DNA from: Blastocatellia bacterium UBA7656
Lineage (GTDB): Bacteria; Acidobacteriota; Blastocatellia; UBA7656
DNA length: 64,000 nt
Direction: 5' to 3'
Assembly: GCA_002483445.1 (NCBI GenBank)
Contig: DLHY01000066.1
Coordinates: forward strand, 24,059-88,058
Numbering within the stretch: the first letter of the stretch is position 1; the number at the start of each line of letters is the position of its first letter. Below are positions 28,438 through 38,125 of the stretch, one piece after another. Both the position numbers and the translations under genes were made by a program. Under the pieces are notes generated by a model. The model ran no database searches, had not been told where the DNA came from, and saw only the letters and a list, made by a program, of their open reading frames with translations.

Positions 28438-30852
28438 ATGAAAGCGGCTAAAAGACTGAGCGCGCTCGCTCTGGTGTTTTTCTTTTCCTGCGGGGTCGTT
28501 TGGGCGCAGGACGGGAACAACGGCAGCCTGGCTGAGCGACAAAAAGCGCCGACCGTGCTTGGCGGCACAGGACTCTTCAATACCTTTTCGACTCGCACTC
28601 TTTGCAAAGGCGAGTTCAACTTCGCTCTATTCTGGAACAATTTTGATCGCGATCCGGGTGATCTCGATATCAATCAGGTTCCATTCAATTTCACGATAGG
28701 TTTGACCAATCGATGGGAGTTGTGGGTCAACTGGGTGACCTGGCAGCAGACCACTTCACGAAATCCGTTCCTTCTGAGCGGCTATCAATACAACGCGGGG
28801 CGTCTGTTCGGCAGCCCATTCACATTGTATGGCCCTCCGATCGGCGGCCAGGATCAATCAGCCGCTTTCTTTCCTGGTGGCGGATCGATATTCGGCGGAA
28901 TACTTCCCGCGCTCGGACGCTTCGGCACTCCCATCGGTCTTCCGACGAGCGTCTTCTCTCCCGGCGGGCCTAACGGTCGTCAGGTGAGCGGTCTCGGCCC
29001 TCTCATCATGACCGACCTTCCCTCTTACTATAATGATCTGCCGTTCTTCGGCGAGACCGAATTCATCGGATTCGACAATCTTGGTCGCCCGGTCTTCGGC
29101 CCGCGCCAGTCCTCGAACGGTTCGGGCGATATCACCATCGGCACGAAGGTCAATCTCATCGATCCGAACAAAAACTGGTTCAGTCTGGCCGTGGGCGGAT
29201 ACCTCAAAATTCCCATCTCGGACAGCGACCATGCGCGAGCGCGCGGACGCACGAGCGGAGAAGTAGAGTACGGCCCTGTCATTATGTTCGGCCAGGAGAC
29301 GGCAGGCAAGAGGCTTCGTTTCTACGAAAACATCTCTTACATTCACACCAACGATCCGCATAGAAACGATGTCAAGATCCTCGACCTTCGCGACAAGTTC
29401 ATCTTCAGCGGCGGCGTTTCGGCTGCCGTCAACGAACACATAGAACTCATCGCCGAGCTTGTGCATACGCGATTCATCGGCGGAGGCACTCCGAACTTAC
29501 TTAACCACAACCCGACCGATCTCAATTTGGGCGCGCGCTTCTTCTTCAAAAACGGTGCCATTTCGTTCGGCGGCGCGTATCGCATTCTTCTAAACAACGC
29601 AGACGATGTGACCCTCCCCGTGTTCAGAGCAAAGATAACTTTCGTCGAGCCGTTCTTCGTCATCAACCCGTTCTTCGAAACGGTGCCAAGAACCTTCGAA
29701 GCAGGCGACCCGCACGGCTTCGTCGGATTCTTCTCAATCGGAACCCGCAAGCCCTGTCCGCCACCTCCGGTTCCGACCTGTGTGCTTTCGGCCTCAGCCG
29801 GTACGGTCAATCGCGGCGAGCGCATGACGCTCTCAAGCCGCCCGACCACACCGGGCTACTCGGATGACAAGGTGACTTATGAGTATCGCTGGGAAGTCCG
29901 CGACGCTCAGGGTCGGCCTGTGACCGTAAGCGGCAGCGGCGCATCGGTCGAAGTTGCGACCTCGCAGCTTGCCTGCGGAGTCTACTCTGTGACGACAACG
30001 GTCACGGCTTCGGTTTCTGCCGTAGATTGTCCGAGCGATTGCGTGACGACAGGGCAGACCTCCTGCACGACGAGGTTCGAGATAACCGAGCCGCCTTGCC
30101 CGACCGTCAGTTGCGACATCAGCGCAAGCTCTTCATCAGTCAATGAAGGCGACCGCGTAACGTTCCGCGTAGCAGGCAGCGGCGACGGTCTCTCCTACAC
30201 CTGGTCAGCTTCGGGCGGAACGCTCTCTTCGACGAGCGGCAGCGAAGTCACGCTTGACACCACAGGATTCGGCACCGGCACGATCACCGTTTCGGTCAAC
30301 GTCGCCACAAGCCGCACCCGTTGCGATCAACCGTGTCCCGGCGGAAGCTGCTCGACTTCAGTGACGGTGAGCAGGATACCACCGCCTGACATAGTCAATC
30401 CGGTCTCGCCCTGCGGCCCGATCTTCTTCCCGTTCAACGGAGCGAGGATCAACAACGAACACAAGGCGTGTCTGGATGAAGTGGCGCTCCGGTTGCAGCA
30501 AGACCCGCGCGCTCAGGTCGTAGTCGATGGTCACCGCGATTCTTCCGAAAGAGTCGGCATCTCGCTGACCCGCGCAAACAATGCGCGCGATTATCTGGTC
30601 AACGAGAAGGGCATCGATTCGGCCCGCATCACGGTGCGCAACTTCAGCGACACCTGCCCGCACGAAGCAGGCGATCCGAACCTCAACCGCAGAGTCGAGT
30701 TCTGGCTCGTTCCCGAACGCGCAACCATTCAGGGCATCGATGCCTTTAAGAAGTGCGCTGCCGGGGCAACGCCTCGACTCGTCACCGATGAGCAACCTGC
30801 GCAGGCGGACGACAAGAGACGTCCTACTCGCCGCCCGCGCCGTCGCCGTTAA
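28438..30852 (+). CDS. OmpA-like outer-membrane protein with Ig-like repeats
   Basis: An 804-residue exported protein. It has a signal peptide (residues 1-23), a beta-barrel-like region (about 30-440, rich in alternating aromatic strands), two PKD/Ig-like segments with paired cysteines (about 445-655), then an OmpA peptidoglycan-binding domain (about 660-765) with VVVDGHRDSSE and RANNARDYLVN motifs and an NRRVEFWL end. It ends in a highly basic tail (RRPTRRPRRRR). It likely anchors the outer membrane to peptidoglycan. A strong hairpin follows. Confidence 0.85.
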   Translation: MKAAKRLSALALVFFFSCGVVWAQDGNNGSLAERQKAPTVLGGTGLFNTFSTRTLCKGEFNFALFWNNFDRDPGDLDINQVPFNFTIGLTNRWELWVNWVTWQQTTSRNPFLLSGYQYNAGRLFGSPFTLYGPPIGGQDQSAAFFPGGGSIFGGILPALGRFGTPIGLPTSVFSPGGPNGRQVSGLGPLIMTDLPSYYNDLPFFGETEFIGFDNLGRPVFGPRQSSNGSGDITIGTKVNLIDPNKNWFSLAVGGYLKIPISDSDHARARGRTSGEVEYGPVIMFGQETAGKRLRFYENISYIHTNDPHRNDVKILDLRDKFIFSGGVSAAVNEHIELIAELVHTRFIGGGTPNLLNHNPTDLNLGARFFFKNGAISFGGAYRILLNNADDVTLPVFRAKITFVEPFFVINPFFETVPRTFEAGDPHGFVGFFSIGTRKPCPPPPVPTCVLSASAGTVNRGERMTLSSRPTTPGYSDDKVTYEYRWEVRDAQGRPVTVSGSGASVEVATSQLACGVYSVTTTVTASVSAVDCPSDCVTTGQTSCTTRFEITEPPCPTVSCDISASSSSVNEGDRVTFRVAGSGDGLSYTWSASGGTLSSTSGSEVTLDTTGFGTGTITVSVNVATSRTRCDQPCPGGSCSTSVTVSRIPPPDIVNPVSPCGPIFFPFNGARINNEHKACLDEVALRLQQDPRAQVVVDGHRDSSERVGISLTRANNARDYLVNEKGIDSARITVRNFSDTCPHEAGDPNLNRRVEFWLVPERATIQGIDAFKKCAAGATPRLVTDEQPAQADDKRRPTRRPRRRR

Positions 30853-30868
30853 ACGAAGCATCAACCAT

Positions 30869-30906
30869 AAAAAAGTAAGGGAGCCTCGCGGCTCCCTTAC
30901 TTTTTT
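30869..30906. terminator. Bidirectional hairpin terminator
   Basis: A stem of at least 15 bp (AAAAGTAAGGGAGCC / GGCTCCCTTACTTTT) with a TCGC loop and T/A runs on both sides, between the OmpA-like gene and the convergent aminotransferase gene. Confidence 0.9.
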
Positions 30907-30927
30907 ACACGGCCCGACTTCACTTCA

Positions 30928-32100
30928 TCATTTCACAAACGATTTCAACTTCTGCAACCTTTCTTCGGCAGCCGAAAGCGTCTCATCCCGTTTGCAGAAA
31001 GTGAATCGCACCTGAGAGCGGCCCAGTTCAGGCTCATGATAAAAACTGCTGCCCGGTACGACTGCCACGCCGACATCCTTCACTAAGAATTTTGCAAACT
31101 CCACGTCGTCCGTATAGCCGAACGCGCTTATGTCGGTCATTATGTAGTAAGCCCCGTCAGGATCGAAGCAGCCGAAGCCCACATCTTTCAACACTGCAAG
31201 CAATCGCTGGCGTCGCGCGGTGTAATCAGATCGAAGCTTGTCGTAGTAGGAGCGCGGCAATCTCAAAGCCTTCGCGCCTGCTTCCTGCAATGGCGCGGCT
31301 GCCCCAACGGTCAGGAAGTCGTGCACCTTGCGGATGGCCTGTGTTATCTCGGGCGGCGCGATTGTGTAGCCGACTCGCCAGCCTGTAACGCTGTAAGTCT
31401 TCGACAATCCGTTGATCGTTATCGTTCGGTCGCGCATCCCGTCGAGCGTAGCTATGGCGATGTGACGGTGATCGTTGAAAAGAATATGCTCGTATATCTC
31501 GTCCGTTATGGCTATGGCGTTCCACTTGTGACAGAGACTGGCGATCACCTCAAGCTCTTCGCGGTTGAAGACTTTGCCCGTGGGGTTGTTCGGGGTGTTG
31601 ATGATTATCGCTTTGGTGTTGTCGTTGAACGCCGCCGAAAGCTCGTCAGGGTCGAAAGACCAGTCGGGCGCGCGCAGAGTCACATATCGCGGCATTGCGC
31701 CTGAAAGAATCGCGTCAGGCCCATAGTTTTCATAGAAAGGCTCGAACACTATAACCTCATCGCCGGGATTGACTATCGCCATCAGCGCGGCGATCATCGC
31801 TTCCGTAGAGCCGCACGTCACGGTTATCTCGCGCTCCGTGTCTACTTCCAGTCCGAGATACCACGAAGTTTTTTCAGCAATCGCGTCGCGAAAACTCTTT
31901 GCGCCCCACGTTATCGCGTACTGATTGATGTCAGCCATTATCGCGTCGCAGGCCGCGAGCTTTATCTCTTCAGGCGCGGAAAAATCCGGGAAGCCCTGCG
32001 AGAGATTTATCGCTTTGTAGAGTTGCGCCTGACGGGTCATCTCGCGGATGACTGATTCGGTGAACTGCTCTGCTTTGCTCGATATGATCCGTTTAGTCAT
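30928..32100 (-). CDS. PLP-dependent class I aminotransferase
   Basis: A 390-residue fold-type I aminotransferase. NLSQGFPDF near 34-42, STEAMIAAL near 95, NNPTGKVFN near 170 (the conserved Asn-Pro), DEIYEHI near 199, and the PLP-lysine motif GLSKTYSVTGWR with K near 234 are present. It is closest in pattern to methionine/glutamine or aspartate-type transaminases (YbdL/kynurenine aminotransferase group). The substrate is not resolved. Confidence 0.9.
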   Translation of the reverse strand: MTKRIISSKAEQFTESVIREMTRQAQLYKAINLSQGFPDFSAPEEIKLAACDAIMADINQYAITWGAKSFRDAIAEKTSWYLGLEVDTEREITVTCGSTEAMIAALMAIVNPGDEVIVFEPFYENYGPDAILSGAMPRYVTLRAPDWSFDPDELSAAFNDNTKAIIINTPNNPTGKVFNREELEVIASLCHKWNAIAITDEIYEHILFNDHRHIAIATLDGMRDRTITINGLSKTYSVTGWRVGYTIAPPEITQAIRKVHDFLTVGAAAPLQEAGAKALRLPRSYYDKLRSDYTARRQRLLAVLKDVGFGCFDPDGAYYIMTDISAFGYTDDVEFAKFLVKDVGVAVVPGSSFYHEPELGRSQVRFTFCKRDETLSAAEERLQKLKSFVK

Positions 32101-32493
32101 AGAATCGGTGTCTCATCTCCTCTTCCGTGATATCGCGCGCGTAGTCGAATTTCAGAATCACCCGGTTGGGGAATTCAACTCGATGCGTCGCAGGAGAATA
32201 CTACCATCCGGCAGGCTGTCCGACATGTGTGGAGCAGCGAAAAGCTCGGAAGCCGATTGATGGCTACACCATTTCAGAAGCGGCCCTTACCTTTTCGGCT
32301 TCCCGCTCTCCGCCTGGTTCGAGCAAGCATATAGAGGACCATCGCAGCGTCTCGCCAAATCGTTGATTATCGAGGGGCGGCGACTGCTGATCCGGCGTCC
32401 CATCTCTGTGGCCTTTGGATTGCAGTAGCTCAGAGCGAAAGAGCAATCGCTCTTCGCATCCGTCAGGCTTCGAAGGTACAGGAGGAAATCGTC
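32101..32493. other. Gene-poor stretch between divergent genes
   Basis: About 390 bases with no supportable gene or repeat beyond a short CCGGCAGGCTGTCCGACA stretch resembling the CAGGCTG family of repeats. It likely carries the promoters of the genes on both sides. Confidence 0.35.
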
Positions 32494-32688
32494 ATGGTAT
32501 ATGAGAAAGAAAAAGCTGAGGTGATAGAACTCAAATGCATCAAGTCTTCAAATCCAGTTTCTGTTTTTGTCGAAGTGGTGTGGTGTGGAGACAAGCGACT
32601 GGCGATCAAGCCAGCCAGCTATGTGCCGATGTGCGAGGTTGAAGGAACCTGCGCCCAACCGCATTCAACCGCCGACTGGCTCCTGTAA
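32494..32688 (+). CDS. Small uncharacterised protein (64 residues)
   Basis: A short frame with a very good ribosome site (CAGGAGGAAATCGTC before the ATG). The product has an alternating first half (VIELKCIKSS, VFVEVVW) and three later cysteines. No family is recognised. The strong start signal is the main support. Confidence 0.45.
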   Translation: MVYEKEKAEVIELKCIKSSNPVSVFVEVVWCGDKRLAIKPASYVPMCEVEGTCAQPHSTADWLL

Positions 32689-32823
32689 ATTTGCGAATCG
32701 GTCTATATCCGAACAAGGATGCCGCAGTTCTCTCCCGTGCCTTTGCTCATCCATGTGGTTAATGTCCTGACGGCCTGTCGGTAGAAAATCCATCGAGATT
32801 GAAAGACATCTAAGGTTGGCGGG

Positions 32824-33771
32824 CTATCTTTTATCGATCTCCTGCTTCAACTGCTCGATTATAGAATCGACCGCCGAAGCATACTGCCCTTCGGGGTCGA
32901 GGCGAAGATAGTTGCGATAGGCTTCGATGGCTTCTTTTTTCCGATTGGCTTTTTCAAGTATCTCGCCAAGCTGATAGTAAAGCACTGGCTCGGTCTCCAT
33001 GTCCTGAGCGATGCCGATTCTATACTCTCTCACGATTTCATCCACAAGGCGCGGATCATCGTCTGATTCGGATAATTCATTGAGCGCGATGGCAAGCCCT
33101 ATGTGCGCTTCGAAGGAATTGCCTCGCGCAATTCGAAGGGCTTTTCGGTATTCGGCAATCGCTTCTTCTACGAGTCCCTGGCTGCGTCGCATGTTGGCGA
33201 GAACCGTTTGCGCTTCCGCGTAAGGCGTTCTCTCTTTCAACGCCGTCTGTATCTGCTTTTCGGCTTCCTGAAAATTCTGAAGCGTGATGAGGCTTCGCGC
33301 CATTCCGACTCTCGCTTCCGGGAACGGCTTCCGCAACGAGATCGCCTTGCGATACTCTTCAACCGCCTCTTCATTTTTCGCGGAGTCTCGAAGCTGATCG
33401 CCTTTTTGATAATGAAGCTCGGATTGATCGGAAGTCGGCTTTTGAGCGACTTTCAATTCGCGCTTCGAACGAGCGACCACGACGACCGCGCCCTTCCAGT
33501 CAGTGAAACCAACGGTTCTGACTCTCAAAGGGTACGCGCCCGCTTTGACGCGCGGAAGATCGAGCGCGCCTGTTTCATCTGTCACGCCATGTCGAACATT
33601 GTTTATGAAAACGACTGAGCCGGGATTGCCTGTGATGATTCTCAAAGCCCCTGTCGCGTTCGACGCTCTTTGCGCCCTTGCTACGACAGCGAGCAAACAA
33701 ACGATCACGAGCGCGATGATTTTCAGATGAGTCGTTTCAGTTCCTCTCACGGTATCTTCTCCGCGCATCAT
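32824..33771 (-). CDS. Exported TPR protein with PEGA/CarboxypepD-like domain
   Basis: A 315-residue protein with a hydrophobic signal (about 16-34), a small beta domain with GSVVFINNVRHG and GAYPLRVRTVGF (about 48-100), and about five TPR motifs (about 115-310). It is likely periplasmic and acts in protein-protein contacts. Its start overlaps the stop of the upstream transglycosylase by 4 bases (ATGA), so the two are translated together and may act in the same envelope process. Confidence 0.8.
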   Translation of the reverse strand: MMRGEDTVRGTETTHLKIIALVIVCLLAVVARAQRASNATGALRIITGNPGSVVFINNVRHGVTDETGALDLPRVKAGAYPLRVRTVGFTDWKGAVVVVARSKRELKVAQKPTSDQSELHYQKGDQLRDSAKNEEAVEEYRKAISLRKPFPEARVGMARSLITLQNFQEAEKQIQTALKERTPYAEAQTVLANMRRSQGLVEEAIAEYRKALRIARGNSFEAHIGLAIALNELSESDDDPRLVDEIVREYRIGIAQDMETEPVLYYQLGEILEKANRKKEAIEAYRNYLRLDPEGQYASAVDSIIEQLKQEIDKR

Positions 33772-36014
33772 TCTTTATAAAGCCTTCTGTAATTCGCCGC
33801 GTACCGCAGCACGCCCTGAACGTAGCCGCGCGTTTCAGTGAATGGAATCGTCTCGATCCAGTCTTCTATGTCCAGCCCTCCGCGCTCTGCTATCCACTGT
33901 CTGGCTCTTCCCGGTCCGGCGTTGTAACCGGCTGCGGCGTACTCGATCCTTCCGAACTGACCGAGCATCTGCGCCAGATAATTCATCCCCAGCTTGATAT
34001 TGAGATCGGGATTGAGGAGATCGGAAGCCGCAATATCGCCAACGCCCTGACGACGCGCAATCGGTCGCCCGGTGCCAAGCATCACCTGCATCAATCCGCG
34101 AGCGCCCACGCGCGACACGGCGTTCGGATTGAAGACGCTCTCCTGACGAATCAGCCCTGCAACAGTGTAAGGATCGATTCCGTATTTTTTGGCTTCCTGC
34201 TTGATCGTCTCCCAGTTCGTCAGCGGAAAGAAAATCTCCCACGCCTCGCGCGGCACATCTTCTTCTTTGTAGGAATAGATGTCCGGGTAGCCGCGACGCA
34301 AAACCAAAGTCGCCTGAAACGGATCGCCGCGACGCGAATAATGCTGCGCTATCAGAAGATTGATCTTGGGAGAATTGGGCGCGGCGGTGAGCGCGCTGTT
34401 GAATTCGCGCATAGCGAAATCTCCGAGGCCGATCACCTCGAAATCGGCTGCACGAGCCAGTTTCGCGGATTCAGAGCCGTTGGCCGTCTCCTGAATTTTT
34501 TCGACGTGAAGCGCGTTGTCGCGAATGCGCTCAAGATCGGAACCCGGCGTGAAAGCTTCAGGTTTCACGCCGGGATTCGCTGCGCGAAGCCTGTTTGCGC
34601 GAAGACCGGCGAGGTAGCCGTGATAGCCGTAAGGATATCGCTCGCTCGCCACCTGATACAAAGCCAGAGCGCGCGGCTTATTGCCGAGCAACTCTTCAGA
34701 CTTCCCCGCCCAGAATGCCGCTTCGCCTACGTACTTCGTGTCCGGGTATCGATAATTCAAAAGATGTTGTTGGAGTATTCGCGCGCACTCAGCATAGTTC
34801 TTCGATTTGTAAGCCTGCCATCCAAGTTGATAGGAAGCTTCCGCCGCATAAGCGATCCTGGGGTAAGCCGCGACCAACTGCCGGTAGCGAACAGATGCTT
34901 CGCCTGTTCGATTCTGCTTGTTCAAATAAGTCGCCAGATTGTAGAGCGCATCCTGAGCGCGTCGACTCTTTGGATACGTCTGAAGCAGGCGATCAACTAT
35001 GACGGAAGATTCCGCCGCGCGACTGGACAATCTCAACGCTTCAGCCTGATTGAACAAAGCTTCAGTGTGGAAGTCCGCGTTGCGGCTGCCGACTTTGCTC
35101 AGTGGGAGGACGGCCTGCGCCGGTTGTCTGGCGCCAAGCAGGCTCACGCCGCGACGGAGTTGAACCTCATCCATTCGCTCGACATCGGGAAAAGCGGCGA
35201 GAAGATTGTCGAAAGCTGCGGCGGCTTCTGCGTACTGCTTTGCTTCAAACAGCGCGTCGGCGCGCGAGCGCAGTTCGTCAAAAGAAGCGGGATTATCTTT
35301 CAAGGCTGCGCCGAGCGCGGTGAGTCTTTCTTCGGCCTTCACGCTCGCCCCGGTCGCGGGCAGTTCGTAATAAATGCGCCGATAAAGTTTTGTGGCCTCT
35401 TCATTGCGCCCCATGCTCTCATAAGCCTGCGCGGTGATAAAAAGCGCATCCGAATCGTTCGTCTCTGCCATCGGTGACAGGTCTTTGATGGCAGGCAGAG
35501 GGTCGCCCACCGAGACAGCCGCTTCTGCGGCGCGCAATCGCGCTTCGCGCGCTTTGAGAGAATCCGCGTGCTTCGAATAAAGGTCGGTGTAATCGCGCCG
35601 CGCATTGCTCTTCGCATTCAGAGCCATTTCGCTTTCGGCGCGATAAAAGAGCGCGTAATCGCCAAGCGAGCAATCAGCATTTATGCGATTCGGATCGAGC
35701 GCATCGATGGCAGCCTGATGATTCTGCGAGAGAGCATAGAGGTAGCCGCGCAGAAATCTGGCAAGCGCGGCGGCTCGCGTTCCTTTGTGTCTCGATTCTA
35801 TTTGCGAAAGCGATTCAGCCGAAGGTCTCCCTGCCGAGTTTGCGACCAGCGCGCGAAGCTCTTCGATAGCGCGTTCGTTGCCGCCCTGCGCGCGCTGGCA
35901 TGAAGCGGTCAGCGGAACCATCATGGAAAACAAAAGCATCAGCGGCAATGCCATTGAAACTGCGCGATGACGACGAATGGCAGAACGAGTGAAAGTAGAA
36001 AACCGATAAAACAT
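33768..36014 (-). CDS. Soluble lytic murein transglycosylase with TPR-like superhelix
   Basis: A 748-residue exported protein. An N-terminal membrane/signal segment (about 23-40) ends in TASC, which could be a lipobox. A long helical TPR-like region follows (about 60-560). The C-terminal SLT domain (about 590-740) has the catalytic glutamate in IRQESVFNPNA, then GARGLMQVM and YNAGPGRA. It cleaves peptidoglycan to anhydromuropeptides. The ATG at 36014 is preferred over the one at 36041 because AGGGAG lies just upstream. Confidence 0.88.
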   Translation of the reverse strand: MFYRFSTFTRSAIRRHRAVSMALPLMLLFSMMVPLTASCQRAQGGNERAIEELRALVANSAGRPSAESLSQIESRHKGTRAAALARFLRGYLYALSQNHQAAIDALDPNRINADCSLGDYALFYRAESEMALNAKSNARRDYTDLYSKHADSLKAREARLRAAEAAVSVGDPLPAIKDLSPMAETNDSDALFITAQAYESMGRNEEATKLYRRIYYELPATGASVKAEERLTALGAALKDNPASFDELRSRADALFEAKQYAEAAAAFDNLLAAFPDVERMDEVQLRRGVSLLGARQPAQAVLPLSKVGSRNADFHTEALFNQAEALRLSSRAAESSVIVDRLLQTYPKSRRAQDALYNLATYLNKQNRTGEASVRYRQLVAAYPRIAYAAEASYQLGWQAYKSKNYAECARILQQHLLNYRYPDTKYVGEAAFWAGKSEELLGNKPRALALYQVASERYPYGYHGYLAGLRANRLRAANPGVKPEAFTPGSDLERIRDNALHVEKIQETANGSESAKLARAADFEVIGLGDFAMREFNSALTAAPNSPKINLLIAQHYSRRGDPFQATLVLRRGYPDIYSYKEEDVPREAWEIFFPLTNWETIKQEAKKYGIDPYTVAGLIRQESVFNPNAVSRVGARGLMQVMLGTGRPIARRQGVGDIAASDLLNPDLNIKLGMNYLAQMLGQFGRIEYAAAGYNAGPGRARQWIAERGGLDIEDWIETIPFTETRGYVQGVLRYAANYRRLYKE

Positions 36015-36152
36015 GGGACGCTCCCTGTTGCTGGCGATCAAGTGGGGCTAATCGATTATCGTTCACCGAGTCCGCCTGCGGCAAGAAAAAACAAATGCCG
36101 GTCAGCGTTGACCGGCATTTTCATAATGGATGATTCCGATTGCGCGGTATTA

Positions 36153-37529
36153 TTATCCGCTCGTCGGCCCCGGACAGTTCGAGCCGAGTTTATTAGAGTC
36201 GCCCTCGGCCAGAGTGTTCACCAGTTCATCGTAGAAATAGTCGAGCCTTGCCGCGACAGCCGGAGCGACGCGCTTGTCGTACATCTGCCGACTGCGGTCT
36301 ATGTCTTCCTTGAGCCGGTCGTAGAGATCGCGGTTGCGACGGCCTTCGGTCACTTTCTGTTCGTTGTAAAGTTTTATCTCGCTCACGAGCAATCGGGCGA
36401 ACCGGCGCGCGTCGTTGTGCTGCTTTTCCTCCTCTTCGCTCATCGCGCCTTTAGTTTCGATCCTCGGCGGAGGAGTTTCCACGAGCGGCCCTGATTTGGC
36501 GATGATCGGCGGCTCAGGCGCGGGAGGCTCGGCGGCAGGGCGGAAATATGTCGGAGAGGGAGAGGGCGGGCGCAATTCGCCTGATGATCCCGAAGGCGGG
36601 CGCAATTCGCCTGATGATCCCGAAGGCGGATGCAGTTCGCCTGATGATGAGGGCGAGCGCAACTCGCCTGACGAACTGACGCGAGGATGCAGGAGCGCTT
36701 CGGTCGAGGCGGAAAGCGGCTCGTTCAGTTTCGCTCCCGCGCTTGCGGCTGCTGTGGGCTGAGCCTCGGCCTTCGCCGCCGGCTGCGCTTCGCTGACTCT
36801 GGCTCGAAGCGATACCAACTCGACTACGATCCCTGCCGTATGCACGAGAAGTTCTATCCCCTCGACGTTGACCGACTCATCGCCGCGATCAGCAGAGTCG
36901 GCATAAAGCAGCGCGGCGGTCTTTCGACGAACTCTCAAAGGAACGGAAAGCACCCGCTGAGGCTGAAGATTGCCCAAGCGACTGAGCAGAAGATAATTTT
37001 CGGCCTGCTCATCGGGAGAGCCATAAAATATCTGTTGGGAATTGAGAGCCGTGCGAAGAACCATGTCGGCGTCCAGAGAAAAAGAGAGTCCGCGTATGGC
37101 GTTGTTGCCGATGGTATCATCGAATCCGCGAGCGGCCCAGGCAAGCGCGTTCGATCCCTTTACGACGAACAAGACCACGCGAGGCGCGAAGCTTTCGGCT
37201 CGCGACACCAGAGTATTGAGTACCTCAGCCTGATTGCGCTGCTGATCTAATTCGACTACTGAATCTTTCAGCAAAGCGATGTCAGTGCCGAGCCGAACGC
37301 CTCGCGCGCTGGCCTCATCGATTGAAGCGCCTACTTCTGCTTCGATCTGCGCAAGCAACTGGTCAGACTCAGGCATCACGCCCGCCGCGTCTGTTTGTTC
37401 AAGCAATCGAGTGAACGACTCATTGACTTCTCGCTGCAGGCGGCTTATATCCTGTTCCAACAAGCCGAGCCGGGAACGAATCAGATGTTCAAGATGTCGT
37501 CGCAGTCGAAGTCCTCGCTCCTTTTCCAC
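36153..37529 (-). CDS. GAF-like protein with coiled coil and Pro/Ser tandem repeats
   Basis: A 458-residue protein. It has an N-terminal helical coiled coil (1-110), a GAF-like domain (about 112-245, VVLFVVKG, VLSVPLRVRRKTAALLYAD), a low-complexity linker with about four copies of a 10-residue unit SGELRPPSGS (about 292-330), and a helical C-terminal domain (about 380-445) with EEKQHNDARRFARLLVSEI. The last segment recurs in acidobacterial and myxobacterial signalling proteins. The linker repeats come from a 30-bp DNA repeat at about 36550-36640. It is likely a signalling or scaffold protein; the ligand is unknown. Confidence 0.7.
   Translation of the reverse strand: MEKERGLRLRRHLEHLIRSRLGLLEQDISRLQREVNESFTRLLEQTDAAGVMPESDQLLAQIEAEVGASIDEASARGVRLGTDIALLKDSVVELDQQRNQAEVLNTLVSRAESFAPRVVLFVVKGSNALAWAARGFDDTIGNNAIRGLSFSLDADMVLRTALNSQQIFYGSPDEQAENYLLLSRLGNLQPQRVLSVPLRVRRKTAALLYADSADRGDESVNVEGIELLVHTAGIVVELVSLRARVSEAQPAAKAEAQPTAAASAGAKLNEPLSASTEALLHPRVSSSGELRSPSSSGELHPPSGSSGELRPPSGSSGELRPPSPSPTYFRPAAEPPAPEPPIIAKSGPLVETPPPRIETKGAMSEEEEKQHNDARRFARLLVSEIKLYNEQKVTEGRRNRDLYDRLKEDIDRSRQMYDKRVAPAVAARLDYFYDELVNTLAEGDSNKLGSNCPGPTSG
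36550..36665. repeat. 30-bp tandem repeat inside the GAF protein gene
   Basis: Unit GGCGGGCGCAATTCGCCTGA plus 10 more bases, present about three and a half times with a few changes. It encodes the 10-residue SGELRPP-type linker unit in frame, so it can expand or contract without breaking the gene. Confidence 0.85.
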
Positions 37530-38125
37530 TAGAGTCCCTCCTGTTTTTGATTAGGATCGTTCCCTGGGGACTGAAAGGAACGCTTTTGTGGAACCTGATT
37601 ATCCCGCAGCAGTTACACATTGTCAACAATCATAATCTCTGTACCCCGCGCAGGTATCTCGCAGGCTGCCTTTCAAGCGGTGAGCTATTTTACCAGAACC
37701 GACAACAAACTCGCTGACTGGATTGATAAGAAGTCTGAGCAAGGCGGCAGAGCGATTTTTGCAGAGCCGTTTCACGGCGAACGCTGTTTCATCCTTGAAA
37801 ATCAATCACTTGGAGGAAAAAGTTGTTGCATCGCCAAATAAAAAGTGGTAGAGTCCAAGCCTGTCAGCAAGCCCGTCCCCCAAAAAGGGCAAAAGCGCCC
37901 CAAAATTTGCAGATTTCTTTCGCAGGAATTTCCACTTTGGTCTCGCCTTCAGAGACCAGGATCGCTCAGTCATGACACGTCTTGAAGCTTCAACCCTGTG
38001 TGCCTTTGTCGTCTCCGCGCGAGTTTGCCCGGTCTTCCTCGTCGCGGTGTCGGGCGCGCAAAAATCAGCCGAATCGTAAGAGATTCGGCGCTTCCTCGGC
38101 TTCAAGTTCGAGAAAGAGGTGCTAA
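37530..38125. other. About 600 bases without a convincing gene
   Basis: The stretch lies between the divergently placed GAF protein gene and the FtsB-like gene. Short open frames on both strands lack codon or family support. Its second half contains a possible promoter and several small hairpins, described as a candidate RNA. Confidence 0.5.
37826..38091 (+). ncRNA. Candidate structured RNA or long 5' leader upstream of the FtsB-like gene
   Basis: A promoter-like pair (TTGCAT 37826-37831, 17 bases, TAGAGT 37849-37854) precedes a segment with several stems: GGGC/GCCC near 37887, GGTCTC/GAGACC at 37939-37957, and GCCGAATC/GATTCGGC at 38068-38089. I could not match it to 6S RNA, SRP RNA, tmRNA or RNase P RNA. 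It may only be a leader of the next gene. Confidence 0.2.

Noticed and set aside
34341..35477. 378-codon frame antisense to the lytic transglycosylase
   Set aside because: No domain, and the opposite strand shows TPR and SLT patterns.
36550..36665. 30-bp repeats as a possible CRISPR array
   Set aside because: Units are contiguous, without spacers, and lie in frame inside a coding gene.
37806..38105. 99-codon minus-strand frame upstream of the FtsB-like gene
   Set aside because: Basic, low-quality composition, no start signal, overlaps predicted hairpins.
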